Source: Desulfurivibrio alkaliphilus AHT 2
Lineage (GTDB): Bacteria; Desulfobacterota; Desulfobulbia; Desulfobulbales; Desulfurivibrionaceae
NCBI RefSeq assembly: GCF_000092205.1
Contig: NC_014216.1
Location: 2,113,742 to 2,177,741 of the forward strand
Length of the DNA stretch: 64,000 nucleotides
Direction of reading: 5' to 3'
The notes below the pieces were generated by a model. The model searched no databases and was not told the DNA's origin. It saw nothing but the letters and a program-made list of their open reading frames with translations. Shown here piece after piece: positions 1 through 9,603 of the stretch. The first letter of the stretch is position 1. Each line of letters opens with the position of its first letter. The translations under genes and the position numbers were made by a program.

Positions 1-78
1 GACGAATGGCAACTGAAGGCATGCTTTAAAAATAACATAGTTTTTTGCAAAGTCTATTTTAAAATTACCCCCATCTTG

Positions 79-163
79 TTTCGGCCGCTGCGGTTTTTCT
101 TCCAGCGACAGCACCTTGCCGTCGGCGTCGAATTCGGCCACCCCGTACCGTTGGGGATCGTTA
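79..163 (-). pseudogene. rmlA: rmlA internal fragment (third copy)
   Basis: About 85 bases that match, with few differences, the rmlA stretch at 1601-1680 and 12239-12320. They encode the segment around [16 protein letters not shown] of glucose-1-phosphate thymidylyltransferase. Nothing else of the gene is present; both sides are unrelated AT-richer DNA. It shows that a third rml copy once existed or that a piece was transposed here. The promoter of the neighbouring toxin-antitoxin pair starts 20 bases after it ends, so the TA module looks inserted next to rml debris. Confidence 0.8.
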
Positions 164-182
164 AGGTTTCTCGATTTTGCAA

Positions 183-211
183 TTGACTATTGTCTTACAA
201 GAAAATACAAT
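183..211 (+). promoter_or_regulatory. sigma-70 promoter of the RHH/ParE toxin-antitoxin operon
   Basis: TTGACT at 183-188 and TACAAT at 206-211 with an exact 17-base spacer. The antitoxin start codon lies 28 bases downstream, with a strong GGAGG (229-233) in front. Antitoxins of this fold usually repress their own promoter, so operator half-sites are expected here; none can be assigned by eye. Confidence 0.65.
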
Positions 212-238
212 GTATGCAAATTAGTTACGGAGGTTCAA

Positions 239-487
239 ATGCAGAAAGCCGCCAGCGTGTCAGTTCGTGTCAAGGCAGCAACCAAAACCCGTCTCGAGGC
301 ATTAGCCACCGCTACCAGACGGTCAAAATCCTACGTCATCGAGGAGGCACTTGAACAATACCTCGATGTGAATGAGTGGCAGATAGAGGGTATTCTAAAA
401 GCCATAGCCGAGGCAGATACAGCCGGAGCAGTGTTTATCGACCACGACGAAGTCCTTGCCCGGTGGGAGGCAAAGGTTGCGCGTTAA
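239..487 (+). CDS. Ribbon-helix-helix antitoxin (CopG/ParD-like)
   Basis: A protein of 82 residues. Residues 1-45 have the ribbon-helix-helix pattern: a short beta strand (ASVSVRVKAATKTRLEALA), then two helices including RRSKSYVIEEALEQYL. The C-terminal half is the flexible part that in this family wraps the toxin. The start at 239 is chosen because GGAGG sits 5 bases upstream and a sigma-70 promoter fits just before; a longer frame from 116 would run back through rml debris. The toxin gene starts inside the last codons (TTG at 477), giving a short overlap and translational coupling. The protein would repress the operon and neutralise the ParE-like toxin. The exact subfamily is not certain. 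Confidence 0.85.
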   Translation: MQKAASVSVRVKAATKTRLEALATATRRSKSYVIEEALEQYLDVNEWQIEGILKAIAEADTAGAVFIDHDEVLARWEAKVAR

Positions 488-761
488 ATGGCTCCAACAA
501 GCACTCCTGGATTTAAGGGAAGTTGAGGCCTATATATACCAGGATAACCCCACCGCAGCCGCAGAGGTTGCACTAAAGATCATTGAAGCGGTTTCCCTGC
601 TGAGGGAGCAACAGGGAATCGGCCGTACCGGTCGCGTTCCCGGCACCAGAGAGCTTGTGGTTTCCGGATTGCCATACATTGTCCCATATCGCGTCATCGG
701 CGAAACAGTTCAAATATTACGGGTCTATCACACATCGCGAAAATGGCCGAGTCGCTTATGA
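477..761 (+). CDS. ParE/RelE-fold toxin
   Basis: About 94 residues with the RelE/ParE plan: an N-terminal strand (LRVKWLQQALLDL), two helices (REVEAYIYQDNPTAAAEVALKI) and C-terminal strands ending in ILRVYHTSRKWP. The HTSRKWP tail is typical of ParE toxins, which act on DNA gyrase, while RelE members cut mRNA; the sequence does not settle which applies. The TTG at 477 is preferred over TTG 456 because GGGAGG (465-470) lies 6 bases before it. It overlaps the antitoxin gene by 11 bases in another reading frame, the usual antitoxin-first order. Confidence 0.85.
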   Translation: MRVKWLQQALLDLREVEAYIYQDNPTAAAEVALKIIEAVSLLREQQGIGRTGRVPGTRELVVSGLPYIVPYRVIGETVQILRVYHTSRKWPSRL

Positions 762-822
762 TAGTCGACCACGACAGCACTTACGGGAAAAATTAAGGCA
801 GAAATTATTGATCCGCTCAAGC

Positions 823-835
823 CGTAAGCTTCCCC
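823..835. repeat. Solo IS3-element end (13 bases)
   Basis: CGTAAGCTTCCCC is identical to the terminal repeat of the IS3 element at 18391-18403. Here it has no element attached and abuts the glmS stump at 835. It may be a scar of an IS-mediated deletion, but a chance match cannot be ruled out at this length. Confidence 0.45.
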
Positions 836-872
836 TAATCCACGGTTACGCTTTTGGCCAGGTTGCGGGGCG
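835..872 (-). pseudogene. glmS: glmS 3' stump (last ~11 codons), copy A
   Basis: On the minus strand this reads [11 protein letters not shown] and a stop, the invariant C-terminus of glucosamine-fructose-6-phosphate aminotransferase. It is joined directly to the DNA just downstream of rmlC. The same join recurs at 11473-11510, and a longer stump of the same gene end is at 3493-3652. It is a deletion junction with no function of its own. Confidence 0.8.
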
Positions 873-895
873 TGCCTGCCTTGCTCCCTGCGTTC

Positions 896-1909
896 TCAAA
901 ACACCTGGGCGTTGCGCAACGGTACGCACTCCCGGTCTTTTGCGGAAAGCAGGGGCGCATCTTCATAGCCCCAGTCTATGCCGATATCCGGGTCATTCCA
1001 GGCTATGCAGCGTTCGTGTTCGGGGGCGTAAAAATCGGTGGTTTTGTAGAGGAACTCGGCGGTTGGCGTAAGGGTGAGGACGCCGTGGGCGAAACCTTCG
1101 GGTATCCATAACTGTCGCTTGTTGTCCGCCGAAAGCCGTTGGCCCACCCAGCGGCCGAAGGTGGGGGAGTTGTGGCGGATGTCCACCGCCACATCAAACA
1201 CCTCGCCCTGCACCACCCGCACCAGCTTGCCCTGGGCCTTCGGCGGCAACTGATAGTGAAGGCCGCGCAACACGCCCTTTTGTGATTTCGAGTGGTTATC
1301 CTGCACAAAATTCGGCCGCAGGCCGGTGGCCGCCTGGAAAATCTTTTCGTTCTTCAGCCCCTGCCGCCTTTCAAGGGTGGCAATGTAATGCCCCGCTTCC
1401 AGCAATGATTCATGGGTGCCGGTATCCAGCCAGGCATAACCCCGGCCCATGATCTCCACGGCCAGACTGCCCTGTTCCAGGTAGAGCCGGTTAAGATCGG
1501 TAATCTCCAACTCGCCCCGGGGCGAAGGTTTATTCTGCCTGGCCAACTCCACCACCTGGTGGTCGTAAAAATAGAGCCCGGTCACGGCATACCTGGATTT
1601 CGGCCGCTGCGGCTTCTCTTCCAGCGACAGCACCTTGCCGTCGGCGTCGAACTCGGCCACCCCGTATCGTTGGGGGTCGTTAACGTGGTAGGCAAAAATG
1701 GTGGCCCCGTGCTCCCGCCGCATGGCATTGGCAAGCAGCACGTGCAGATCATGACCATAGAAGATGTTGTCCCCCAGCACCAGGGCCGCAGGCTCACCGG
1801 CAAGAAACTGCTCGCCGATGATAAAAGCCTGGGCCAACCCGTCCGGGCTGGGTTGCACCGCGTATTGTAAATTGACCCCCCAGGCGCTGCCATCGCCGAG
1901 CAGTTTCTG
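896..1909 (-). pseudogene. rmlAC: rmlA'-'rmlC fusion, copy A, 5'-truncated
   Basis: Nearly identical to the copy at 11534-12739, but homology stops at about 1908, so the first ~67 residues of RmlA are lost, including the GGAGTRLHP nucleotide-binding loop. The frame is open upstream to 1960 through unrelated codons. What remains is RmlA from LLGDGSAWG through [11 protein letters not shown], fused in frame to RmlC from [10 protein letters not shown], including the catalytic LRGLHYQ segment. Without the sugar-nucleotide loop the thymidylyltransferase half cannot work. The epimerase half would lack its first ~35 residues even in the other copy. Between it and its former upstream partner rmlB (6945-7455) lie 5 kb of inserted genes. 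Confidence 0.85.
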
Positions 1910-1963
1910 ACCCCATTTCTCCCTGCAGTCACCCATGACCGGCACCGGGTGTCGCGCCAATCC

Positions 1964-3307
1964 TTAAAATATCGTTTGCGGGAGAGTGTCTTTTGTTACT
2001 CGACCACCTCGTTGATCACCAATGGTCGCGGCACAATACAGTGGGAGGAATTGGAGTTTCTGGTCGGATAGTTCGTTGCTCGTTCCGCCATAAAGGACCA
2101 ATCCTTGCGGACAATTATGATATTTTTCAAGCATAAGGTGCATGCTTCGCAGGCTCCCGCCGGCTCCGGATTTAACCTCTACCGGGTAAATATTTCCTTG
2201 CCGCACAACGAGAAAATCCACCTCGGCACTACTGCCACGGGCCTCCCGAGCCCAATAAAACAACTCTGATCCATGCCAGGCCAGCAGTTCCTGGGCAACA
2301 AATTGTTCCGCTAGTTTTCCACGGTACATGGCCAGAAGATTTTCCTGCTGTAATTCCAGTTCAACCGGCACCTGACAGAGTCTCTGCATAAGCCCTATGT
2401 CGAGCATGGATGCCTTGAATTTTTTTGGATTGGCAGTTGCGCCTAATGGCAATCCGCTTGGGTCACAGGCCGGAATTTTATGAATGACCTTCGCCTTGGC
2501 CAGCAGATCAAACGCTTTGTGATTCATCTGGCTTGAATGCCCATCATTGAGACGGGAATATTTTAATTGCTCTCCAATATGCTTTGCCACGCCCAAAAAA
2601 ACCGCATCCAGGCAGCTTGTGTTGATATGGGGGGTGTATTTGGAAAAGTCATCGCGATACGAGTCCAGAATCTCTGATTGAACTTGAAAGGTTTCAACCA
2701 TGGAACCGGTGTCACGATAGGTCTTGACACATTCAGGCATGCCGCCAACAAAGAAATAGCCCCGCAATTCCCCGAGAATGATTTCCTGGATAGACCGTGC
2801 AACATCATCCTGCTGACTCAGGGTGTATTCCGCCATCCGCTCTTTGCCCATTGCCAGCAGATATTCGTAAAATGTCATCGGATGCATGTGCAGATACTGA
2901 ACGCGACCGACCGGCACGGATATCTCGCCAAAGGCAAACTCCAGCAATGAACCGGCAGCAACAACATGGAGATCGGGCATCTCTTCATGAAAATAACGTA
3001 ATGCCATCAGTGCTCGCGGGCAGGCCTGAATCTCATCAAGGAAAACAAGCGTCTGACCGGGAATGATTCGACCGGCGGTCAATTCAAGATGGTTCAGTAA
3101 CGACCGAGGCTCAAGATTTTCAGAGAAATGCGGGTGCAGGTCGCGGCGTTTTTCCAGATCTATTTTGACAAAGCTCTTAAATTGTTTCGCGAGAACATTC
3201 TCGACAAGCCATGTTTTACCAACCTGGCGCGCTCCACGAATTATCAGCGGCTTACGACGCGGCGAATCTTTCCAGCCTGCAATCTGTTTTTCCGCCAATC
3301 GTTTCAT
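1964..3307 (-). CDS. AAA ATPase with C-terminal DUF4143
   Basis: A complete 447-residue protein of the common DUF4143 ATPase family. Walker A is GARQVGKT at about residues 25-32 and Walker B is LVFLDEIQ at about 87-95; a sensor-like AAGSLLEFA follows. The DUF4143 region runs from about residue 200 to the end and contains the nuclease-like VDFLVV..G..YPVEVKSG pattern (residues ~385-405). ATG 3307 is chosen over the in-frame ATG 3370 because an AAAGGAGA ribosome site lies just before it. The cellular role of the family is unknown. It often travels in accessory DNA, as here, where it splits a broken rml operon. Confidence 0.88.
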   Translation of the reverse strand: MKRLAEKQIAGWKDSPRRKPLIIRGARQVGKTWLVENVLAKQFKSFVKIDLEKRRDLHPHFSENLEPRSLLNHLELTAGRIIPGQTLVFLDEIQACPRALMALRYFHEEMPDLHVVAAGSLLEFAFGEISVPVGRVQYLHMHPMTFYEYLLAMGKERMAEYTLSQQDDVARSIQEIILGELRGYFFVGGMPECVKTYRDTGSMVETFQVQSEILDSYRDDFSKYTPHINTSCLDAVFLGVAKHIGEQLKYSRLNDGHSSQMNHKAFDLLAKAKVIHKIPACDPSGLPLGATANPKKFKASMLDIGLMQRLCQVPVELELQQENLLAMYRGKLAEQFVAQELLAWHGSELFYWAREARGSSAEVDFLVVRQGNIYPVEVKSGAGGSLRSMHLMLEKYHNCPQGLVLYGGTSNELSDQKLQFLPLYCAATIGDQRGGRVTKDTLPQTIF

Positions 3308-3492
3308 GCAAGATTCTCCTTTACGCCGGATGGTGTTGTAACAGAGTTTGAGCCAAATCAAACTGCACAATACGCCAGGTAATATAAAAAATCAAGGCTA
3401 TTTGGGCTTTTCCAGCGTTAAAAGTCGGGGTTTTAAACAGTGGGGAACAGTGGGGGGATGGACTGAAAGCGCCGGTCAAAGCCGGTAAAACC

Positions 3493-3652
3493 CTACTCCA
3501 CGGTTACGCTTTTGGCCAGGTTGCGGGGCATGTCCACGTCGTTGCCCAGGCGGGTGGCTACTTCCAGGGCCAGGAGTTGGACCGCCGTCAGCATGGTGAA
3601 GAATTCCAGCATGGGGTGGTCGTGGGCGGGGATGCGGATCAGGTCGAAAGAG
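3493..3652 (-). pseudogene. glmS: glmS 3' remnant (~53 codons)
   Basis: The minus strand encodes [19 protein letters not shown] through the C-terminal [11 protein letters not shown] and a stop, the end of glucosamine-6-phosphate synthase (isomerase domain). Only about 53 of ~610 codons are present. The upstream end abuts an Rpn-nuclease fragment on the opposite strand, so an internal chromosomal piece has been lost. It is the longest of three glmS tails in the window. Confidence 0.85.
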
Positions 3653-4206
3653 CTGTTCAGCTACCCGGAGTTTGTCCGGCAGCTTATCGAAGGCTTTACC
3701 TCGCCGGAGATTGCCCGGATCATGGATTTTTCCACCCTCAAACTGCATAGCGGTCATTACATAACGCCTTTTACCAGCACCTGCTGAAAACCGGGCAGGC
3801 CATCGAGCGGATTGTAGCCATTATCCAGGCGGACCCCAATCGTAAACGCATCGACAAACTGGTCACCCGCTGGCTCAAGCGGCACCTGCACCACTTGGGG
3901 GTGGATATCAACCTGGACAAGGTTAACAGCTTATTGGAGGACAAAGATATGCTGGCAGAAAACCTGGAAAACATGGTTAAAAGGGAACGGTCGAAAGGCC
4001 ACCGGAAAGGTATCAAGGAAGGCATGGCCCAAGGCGTTGCCCAAGGTACCAAGCAGACCCTGCGCAAGCTAATCCAGCTCAAATTCGGCTCCCTGCCTGG
4101 CTGGGCCGAAAAACGGATTGAGAAGGCCGGTGCGCAAAAACTGGAAGCCTGGACCGGAAACATTCTGCAAGCCAACAGCCTGGAAGAACTACTGGGTGAG
4201 CAATAA
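3653..4206 (+). pseudogene. Rpn/YhgA-like PD-(D/E)XK nuclease, broken
   Basis: The first part reads [30 protein letters not shown], the N-terminal motif of Rpn (transposase_31-like) proteins. It breaks near 3775-3790. The C-terminal part then continues in another frame (QAIERIVAIIQADPNRKRID, then the charged EGMAQGVAQGTKQTLRKLI tail and the DUF4351-like end SLEELLGEQ). The central nuclease core is missing, so it is a deletion remnant. It has lost its start to the glmS junction at 3652. Confidence 0.75.
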
Positions 4207-4210
4207 CCGG

Positions 4211-5289
4211 TTAATTCCCCGCTCCAGCAAACTCAGCCCTCGCCGCCAGGCCCGCCAAGCTCCGGCCACCGCTGTTTTCCTGCACCCACTGGGCGATGGG
4301 CTTTACCCGGTTGGGCCAGCTCAGGGTTTGCAGCAGTTCGGGGGTGGGCGGGGCGATGGGGGTGGGGTTTTGCAGCAGGCGGGCAACTTGGTTGGCCAGG
4401 TCGGCTTCGTCGCCTTTGCGGAAGTAGTGGAACTGGGGGCTGATCTCGGCCAGGTCGGCCAATGGGGCTACGTCGGAAAGCAATACTGGTTTGCCGTGGG
4501 CCAGGGCTTCCAGGGGTTTCATGGGGGTCACCAGCTCGCAGACCGCCAGCGGGCGGCGGGGAAGCACCACCAGGTCCAACAGATTGTAACAAGCCGTGGC
4601 GGCTTCCGGGGCCAGCCGGCCGGGCATTTGCAAATGCTCATCGGCCAGGCCATGGGAACGGGCCAACTCCCGGTAGGCGGTTTCAAGGGGCGCCTTGGCA
4701 TCCGGCGCCGATAAACCGGTTTTGTGGGAGGCCCCCACCAGCAACAGGGAAAGATCAACTCCCCGCCGACGCAGCGCCGCCACGGCCCGAATCAGCGCCT
4801 CCAGACCCTCGTATTCGTTGAAGGAGCCGACATAGCCAACCACATAACGACTGGTCAGCCCCAGGTCGGCACGGGTGGGAACACCCACGCGGGGAGCCGG
4901 GCCAACCTCAATGGCAGCGGCGTCGATACCGTTGGGCACCAGGGCTACCCGAGCTTCCTTCACTCCGCGCCGTAACAACTCCTGGCGCATTAAACGATTC
5001 AGGGTGAAAACCCGGTCCGCCCCCCGAGCCACCGCCGTTTCATGGGCCACCACCGCCTCAAACTCCGGCCCCGCACCCCACTCCGGCTCCCGCGAGGCCC
5101 GGCTGATCTCCCAGAAGCCGCGCACCTCATAAGCAAAGGGCAACCCCAACTCACGGGCGGCAATCCCGGCCGGCAAGGCGTTCTGCCAGTTGGATGCGGC
5201 CAGCACCACGGCGGGCTTGAACACCCGCAATACCGTTTTCAAGGCCTCGGCGGCGGCGGCCAGCCGGACCGCCAGGCTGCCGCCGCTTT
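4211..5289 (-). pseudogene. GT4 glycosyltransferase, N-terminally truncated by IS66
   Basis: About 360 residues of a GT-B glycosyltransferase (family 4). The donor-binding C-terminal half is intact: YVVGYVGSFNEYEGLEALI, LLVGAS, MPGRLAPEA, and the acidic pair in VTPMKPLEALAHGKPVL. The remaining N-terminal part has YEVRGFWEISRASREPEW, typical of transferases in exopolysaccharide loci. The reading frame starts at a TTG (5311) that lies inside the IS66 end, so the true N-terminus, perhaps 70-100 residues, is gone. It is not found on the far side of the element, which fits a deletion alongside the IS. Probably inactive. Confidence 0.8.
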
Positions 5290-5311
5290 GTAAGCGCTCA
5301 GCAAACCCCAA

Positions 5312-6451
5312 TCATTTGGCAACTACCAGGCTACGGTCAATATACTGGGGCAGCAGGGCTTTGATTTGCTCCCTGGTGCCGGCCGTCGGCAGCCGTTCAA
5401 ACAAGGTGCGCAGGTACCAATAGGGCTCCAGGCCGTTGGCTTTGGCCGTTTCGATAATACTGTAGATTGCGGCACTGGCCCTGGCGCCTTGGGGCGTGCC
5501 GGAGAAGAGCCAGTTCTTCCGGCCCACGACGAAGGGCCGGATGGCGTTTTCTGCCAAGTTGTTGTCCAGTCGCAGGAGTCCATGTTCAACGTAACGTTGC
5601 AATCTTTTCCATTGGCCCAAGGTATAGGCCATAGCCTTGCCCAGCAGGCTTTTGGGTGGTACTTCCCGCTGCCGGGCCAACAGCCACTGCCGGAAGTCGG
5701 CCAGCAGGGGCACCGCCTGCGCTTGCCGCTGCTGTTGGATTGCCTCTTGATCAAGCCCGGCCTCCCGCATGGCCGCCTCGATTTTGTACAATTTGCCGAT
5801 CCATTCCAGGGCCTCGCCGGCAATGCCGTCCCGCTTGGTTTTGCCGGCGGCCTTGAGGACGTCATTGAACTTGCGCCGGGCATGAGCCCAGCAATCGGCA
5901 TGGATCACCCCCGGCTGATGGTCGAGGAAGTCATAGCCGATGTAGCCGTCGGTCTGGACGCAGCCCCGGTAGCCCCGGAGAAAAACGGCGGCCGGATCGC
6001 CACTCCGGGTGGGCTGATACTGGAACACCAGGACCGGACGTTCGGGTGCACCGCCGCGAAAGACCCACATGTAGGACTTGGCTTTGGCGGCCCGGCCGAT
6101 TTCGGCCAGCACCTGGAGGGTGGTCTCGTCAACATTGACCACCGGTCCGGAACGAATCTCTTCCTGCATCAATTCCAACAGCGGTTCGCGCCGTTCGGCC
6201 ACCTTCATCGCCCAGCCGCACATGACGCCCCGGCCGATCTCCACCCCCAGCCGGGCGAACTGCCCTTCCTGGCGATAGAAAGGCAGGGCATCGGCGAATT
6301 TGGCGGTCAATACGTGGGCCAGCAGGCCGGGACTGGCGATACTTTTAGCAATCATCTGCTCCGGGGCCGGGGCGATGACCACAGTCGGCCCTTCATCTGC
6401 AACCCCTTCGCATTGCCGGCAGGCGTACTTGGGGCGGAGCGGGAGTCGAAG
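5312..6451 (-). pseudogene. tnpC: IS66 transposase TnpC, 5'-deleted
   Basis: About 380 residues. A zinc-finger remnant YACRQCEG near the front is followed by the IS66 transposase core with VNVDETTLQVL, TDGYIGYDFL, CWAHARRKF and LDNNLAENAIRPFVVGRKNW, then the usual C-terminal domain. Full TnpC proteins have ~510-530 residues, so the first ~130 are missing. The frame opens at 6451 right after an in-frame stop, with no good start codon except GTG 6382. The element is unlikely to move by itself. Confidence 0.85.
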
Positions 6452-6509
6452 TCATGCCGACAATGTAACCCATCTCCCTGAAACGTCAAGTAAATACTCT
6501 CCTGAAACG

Positions 6510-6713
6510 CTAAAAAATCCGGCTGTATTCCAGCTTTTTATGCGGCAGCTCAGTCGCCGGCCGATCCCTGAACTTGCGCCGCCACCAACCAAAGGCATGC
6601 CGGCTCAGACCGTACTCCCGGCAATACGCCGTCTGGGTCAGGCCGCTCCGCTCCCAAGCCGCCACATGGGCGGCCCAGAAACGCCGCTTGCTGCCCCTGC
6701 CGTTCTTGTCCAT
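6510..6713 (-). CDS. tnpA: IS66 accessory protein TnpA-like
   Basis: About 67 residues from ATG 6713, with an RFWAAHVAAWERSGLTQTAYCREYGLS helix-turn-helix that matches IS66 TnpA-type proteins. The C-terminus (PATELPHKKLEYSRIF) looks improvised and runs into the deletion that removed tnpB and the start of tnpC. Possibly truncated. Confidence 0.65.
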   Translation of the reverse strand: MDKNGRGSKRRFWAAHVAAWERSGLTQTAYCREYGLSRHAFGWWRRKFRDRPATELPHKKLEYSRIF

Positions 6714-6944
6714 GATCACCTCCTCGGGTAAAGTGCCGCCGAGAATATCCCGGCCGCCAACCAGGGGTGATATTGCCATGGCGGGGGAGGCAAAAAAAGA
6801 AGGGGTTCATTGAGCGCTTACGAAGAAAATAAGGCAGGATGAAGAGAGGTAATTTTTAGATAGGATTAAAGAAGATGGAGGGACGGCAAAATTGCTACAT
6901 TTTCAAACGGCCCATTTTAGTGCTCTTTCAGGTTGCCGCTGACA

Positions 6945-7455
6945 GCGTACCAGATGATCGCTGGCCGCCTTGCTGGCGGCATATGGGCTGTTGGGGGCAT
7001 ACGGGGTGGTTTCAAGTAAAGGGCGGATCGTCCGGGCTCAAGGTGCCATACACCTCGTCGGTGGAGACATGGAGAAAACGGAACTCTTCCCGCTCCACCC
7101 CGGCCAGCGTCTGCCAGTGCGCCCGCGCCGCCTCCAGCAACCGCAGGGTGCCCACCACGTTGGTCTGGACGAAGGCCTCCGGCCCGTGAATGGAACGATC
7201 CACATGGGATTCCGCCGCAAAATGGATCACCGCCCGGGGGCGATGCTCGGCAAAAAGCCGCTGCAACAGGGCCGCGTCGGTGATATCGCCATGGACAAAA
7301 TGGTAGGCGGAGGAGCCGGCCAGGGCTTGCAGGTTTTCCGGGTTACCGGCGTAGGTGAGGGCATCCAGGTTGACCACCGGTTCGCCGCCCTGGCCAAGCC
7401 ATTGCAGAATAAAATTGGCGCCGATGAAACCGGCGCCTCCGGTGATCAACAGCAT
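6945..7455 (-). pseudogene. rmlB: rmlB fragment, copy A
   Basis: The N-terminal ~165 residues of dTDP-glucose 4,6-dehydratase. Present are the NAD-binding GGAGFIGANFI, the HFAAESHVDRSI segment and the catalytic STDEVYG. After PPFT an extra base shifts the frame. The shifted frame continues [23 protein letters not shown] and then stops matching at about 6945, so the C-terminal half is gone. Residue identity to the intact rmlB at 13629-14711 is only moderate (roughly two thirds by eye), unlike the near-identical epimerase and ugd genes beside it. Confidence 0.85.
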
Positions 7456-7473
7456 TTCCCCGCCCCCAATCTG

Positions 7474-8246
7474 TTAAACCCCGTAATATTCCCGGTACCA
7501 GGCGGCAAAACGACCAATGCCCTCTTGCACTGTGGTGCCGGGCTGGTAGCTGAAATCGCGCACCAGGTCGGCGACATCGGCAAAGGTATCCGGCACGTCG
7601 CCGGGTTGCAGGGGCAGCATTTCCTTTTGAGCCGTCTTGCCCAGGGCCTTTTCCAGGGTCTCGACATACTCCATCAGCTCCACCTGCCGGTTGTTGCCGA
7701 TGTTGTACACCCGCCAGGGCGCAGTGCTGCTGCCGGGATCGGGGTTGTCGCCGGACCACTCCGGGTTGGGGGCCGCCGGCTTGTCCAGCACCCGCACCAC
7801 TCCTTCGATGATGTCGTCGATAAAGGTGAAATCTCGCCGGTGCTTGCCGTAGTTGAAGATTTTGATCGATTCGCCGGCCATGATCGCCCGGGTGAATTTG
7901 GCTAAAGCCATGTCCGGACGGTCCCAGGGGCCGTAAACCGTAAAAAAGCGCAGACCTGCGGATTTTCAATGGAATAGCGCACCCCGGCTTGGGCCGCCAG
8001 GTTCACCACCCGCCGGGGCTGGTGCACGGCAAAAACCTCTGCCACCGCCGCCTTATCGGCCAGGTCGACACGGCAATGGGTATAGCCGGGATGATCGGCA
8101 TGGCGTGCCAGCCGAGCCTCCTTGAGCGACGGGTCGTAGTAGTCGTTGTGATTGTCGATTCCCACCACTTGGTCCCCGCGGGCCAGCAACCGCAAAGACA
8201 GGGCGGAACCGATGAAGCCGGCGGCGCCGGTGATCAGCACTTTCAT
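7474..8246 (-). pseudogene. UDP-glucuronate 4-epimerase-like, internal deletion, copy A
   Basis: The N-terminal part (MKVLITGAAGFIGSALSLR through VRYSIENPQ) is the NAD-binding start of an extended SDR epimerase of the CapI/UDP-glucuronate 4-epimerase type. The C-terminal part resumes at [20 protein letters not shown] but in another frame, and runs on through [20 protein letters not shown] to the end. Around 75-80 residues are missing, including the catalytic S/T and YxxxK. The gene cannot give an active enzyme unless there are two interacting fragments, which is unlikely. The copy at 14729-15501 has exactly the same deletion. Its 3' neighbour was rmlB and its 5' neighbour is ugd (4-base overlap). 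Confidence 0.85.
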
Positions 8247-9487
8247 TTTATAGCTCCCTGCAACCGTCCAACCCCAATGTAGGTAAACCCCGCCTCCCGC
8301 ATCATGACCGGCTCGTAAACATTACGCAGGTCGATAAACAGCGGCTGGGCCATCAATGCCCGCAATCGTTGCAGGTCCAAGGCCCGGTACTGGTTCCATT
8401 CGGTCATCAGGATCAGGGCGTCGGCGCCGGTGGCGACGGCATAGGGGTCGTCCAGGTAGCGGCATTCCGGCATTATTTTGGCGGCCTCGCCCATCCCCTG
8501 GGGGTCGTGTACTTGCAGCGCCGCCCCCTTCTCCGACAGGGCGGGCAGAATGGTTAATGCCGGCGCCTCGCGCAGGTCATCGGTTTCCGGCTTGAAGGTC
8601 AGCCCCAGCACGCCGATGGTTTTGCCGGCCTCGCTGCCGCCCAGGGCGTCGCGGATTTTCTTGATCATTCGCCCCTTCTGGGCCGCGTTCACCTCCACCG
8701 CCGCCTCTACCATACGGCTGGTGCTGCCATGTTCCTGGGCAATGCGCAGCAGGGCCAGGGTATCTTTGGGAAAACAGGAGCCGCCGTAGCCGGGGCCGGG
8801 ATGCAGAAACTTGCCGCCGATCCGGCCATCCAGCCCCACCGCCTTGGCCAGGGGCTTAACGTCCGCCCCCACAGCCTCGCAGAGATTGGCCATCTCGTTA
8901 ATGAAACTGATCTTCATGGCTAAAAAGGCGTTGGCGGCATACTTGATCAACTCGGCGGTTTCCAGGGTGGTTTCGACAATGGGAGTGCCGTTAAGATACA
9001 GGGGGTTGTAAATCTCCCGCATCACATCAAATGCCCGCTGACTGCCGCTGCCCACCACCACCCGATCCGGACGCATGAAATCGCTGATTGCCGCCCCTTC
9101 CCGCAGAAACTCCGGGTTGGAAACCATATCGAAAACCGCCCGGGGGTTGGCCTTGGCAATCAACCGCTGCACCTGGCGGGCGGTACCGACCGGCACCGTG
9201 CTTTTGTCGATGACCACCGTATAGTCCTGAACCAGATTGGCGGCAATTTCCTCCGCCGCCTGATAAACATAGCTTAAATCGGCATAACCGTTACCCCGCC
9301 GCACACTGGGGGTACCCACGGCAACAAAGACCGCCCGGGCACCAGCCATGGCTTCGGCCAGGTCGGTGGTGAAGGAAAGCCGACCCTGCTCCACATTCCT
9401 GGCCACCAGATCATCCAGACCCGGCTCGTAAATGGGAATCCCGCCCTGGCGCAAAAAGTCGATCCGCTCCGCCAGCTTGTCCATGCA
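8243..9487 (-). pseudogene. ugd: UDP-glucose 6-dehydrogenase, 5'-truncated, copy A
   Basis: Matches the intact ugd at 15498-16823 at about 98% of residues from VVCMDKLAERIDFLRQG onward. Differences are few (for example GGIPIY/GSIPIY, AMKIS/AVKIS). The first ~28 residues with the GTGYVGLVSG NAD loop are replaced by an out-of-register scrap of manC (frame open to 9607). The catalytic GGSCFPKDT cysteine and the C-terminal domain remain, but loss of the dinucleotide loop makes activity very unlikely. Confidence 0.85.
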
Positions 9488-9493
9488 GACTAC

Positions 9494-9590
9494 AAGGTGA
9501 ATTCGTTTTCGCTTACCAGATAGCTCTCGTCGCCTTTGGTCACCTTGGCCGTTCCGGAAACCACAATCCAGTGTTCGGCCACCATTACCG
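9494..9590 (-). pseudogene. manC: manC fragment joined to ugd
   Basis: About 97 bases related (~88% by eye) to the cupin part of manC at 17035-17122, encoding [26 protein letters not shown]. Just upstream the text switches to GTAATGGTGGCCGA, which in manC lies ~200 bases away. The fragment therefore carries an internal deletion at a shared GGCCGA as well as the deletion that joined it to ugd. It shows that copy A once had the manC-ugd order of copy B. Confidence 0.75.
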
Positions 9591-9603
9591 CCGAAGCGTG
9601 CCT

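Larger units (their letters stand above)
5290..6821 (-). mobile_element. IS66-family element, internally deleted
   Basis: Terminal inverted repeats begin GTAAGCGCTCA at both ends (5290 inward, and 6821 inward on the other strand), followed by CCCC after a 5-base variable stretch. The element holds tnpA and the C-terminal two thirds of tnpC but no tnpB, and measures 1532 bases against ~2.5 kb for full IS66 elements. The 8 bases outside each end (GCCGCTTT and GAAGAAAA) do not match, so no target duplication remains. A deletion or recombination has removed flanking DNA, including the glycosyltransferase's 5' end. Confidence 0.88.

Noticed and set aside
5366-6481. Plus-strand open frame of 371 codons across IS66
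   Set aside because: Antisense to tnpC, which carries clear transposase motifs.
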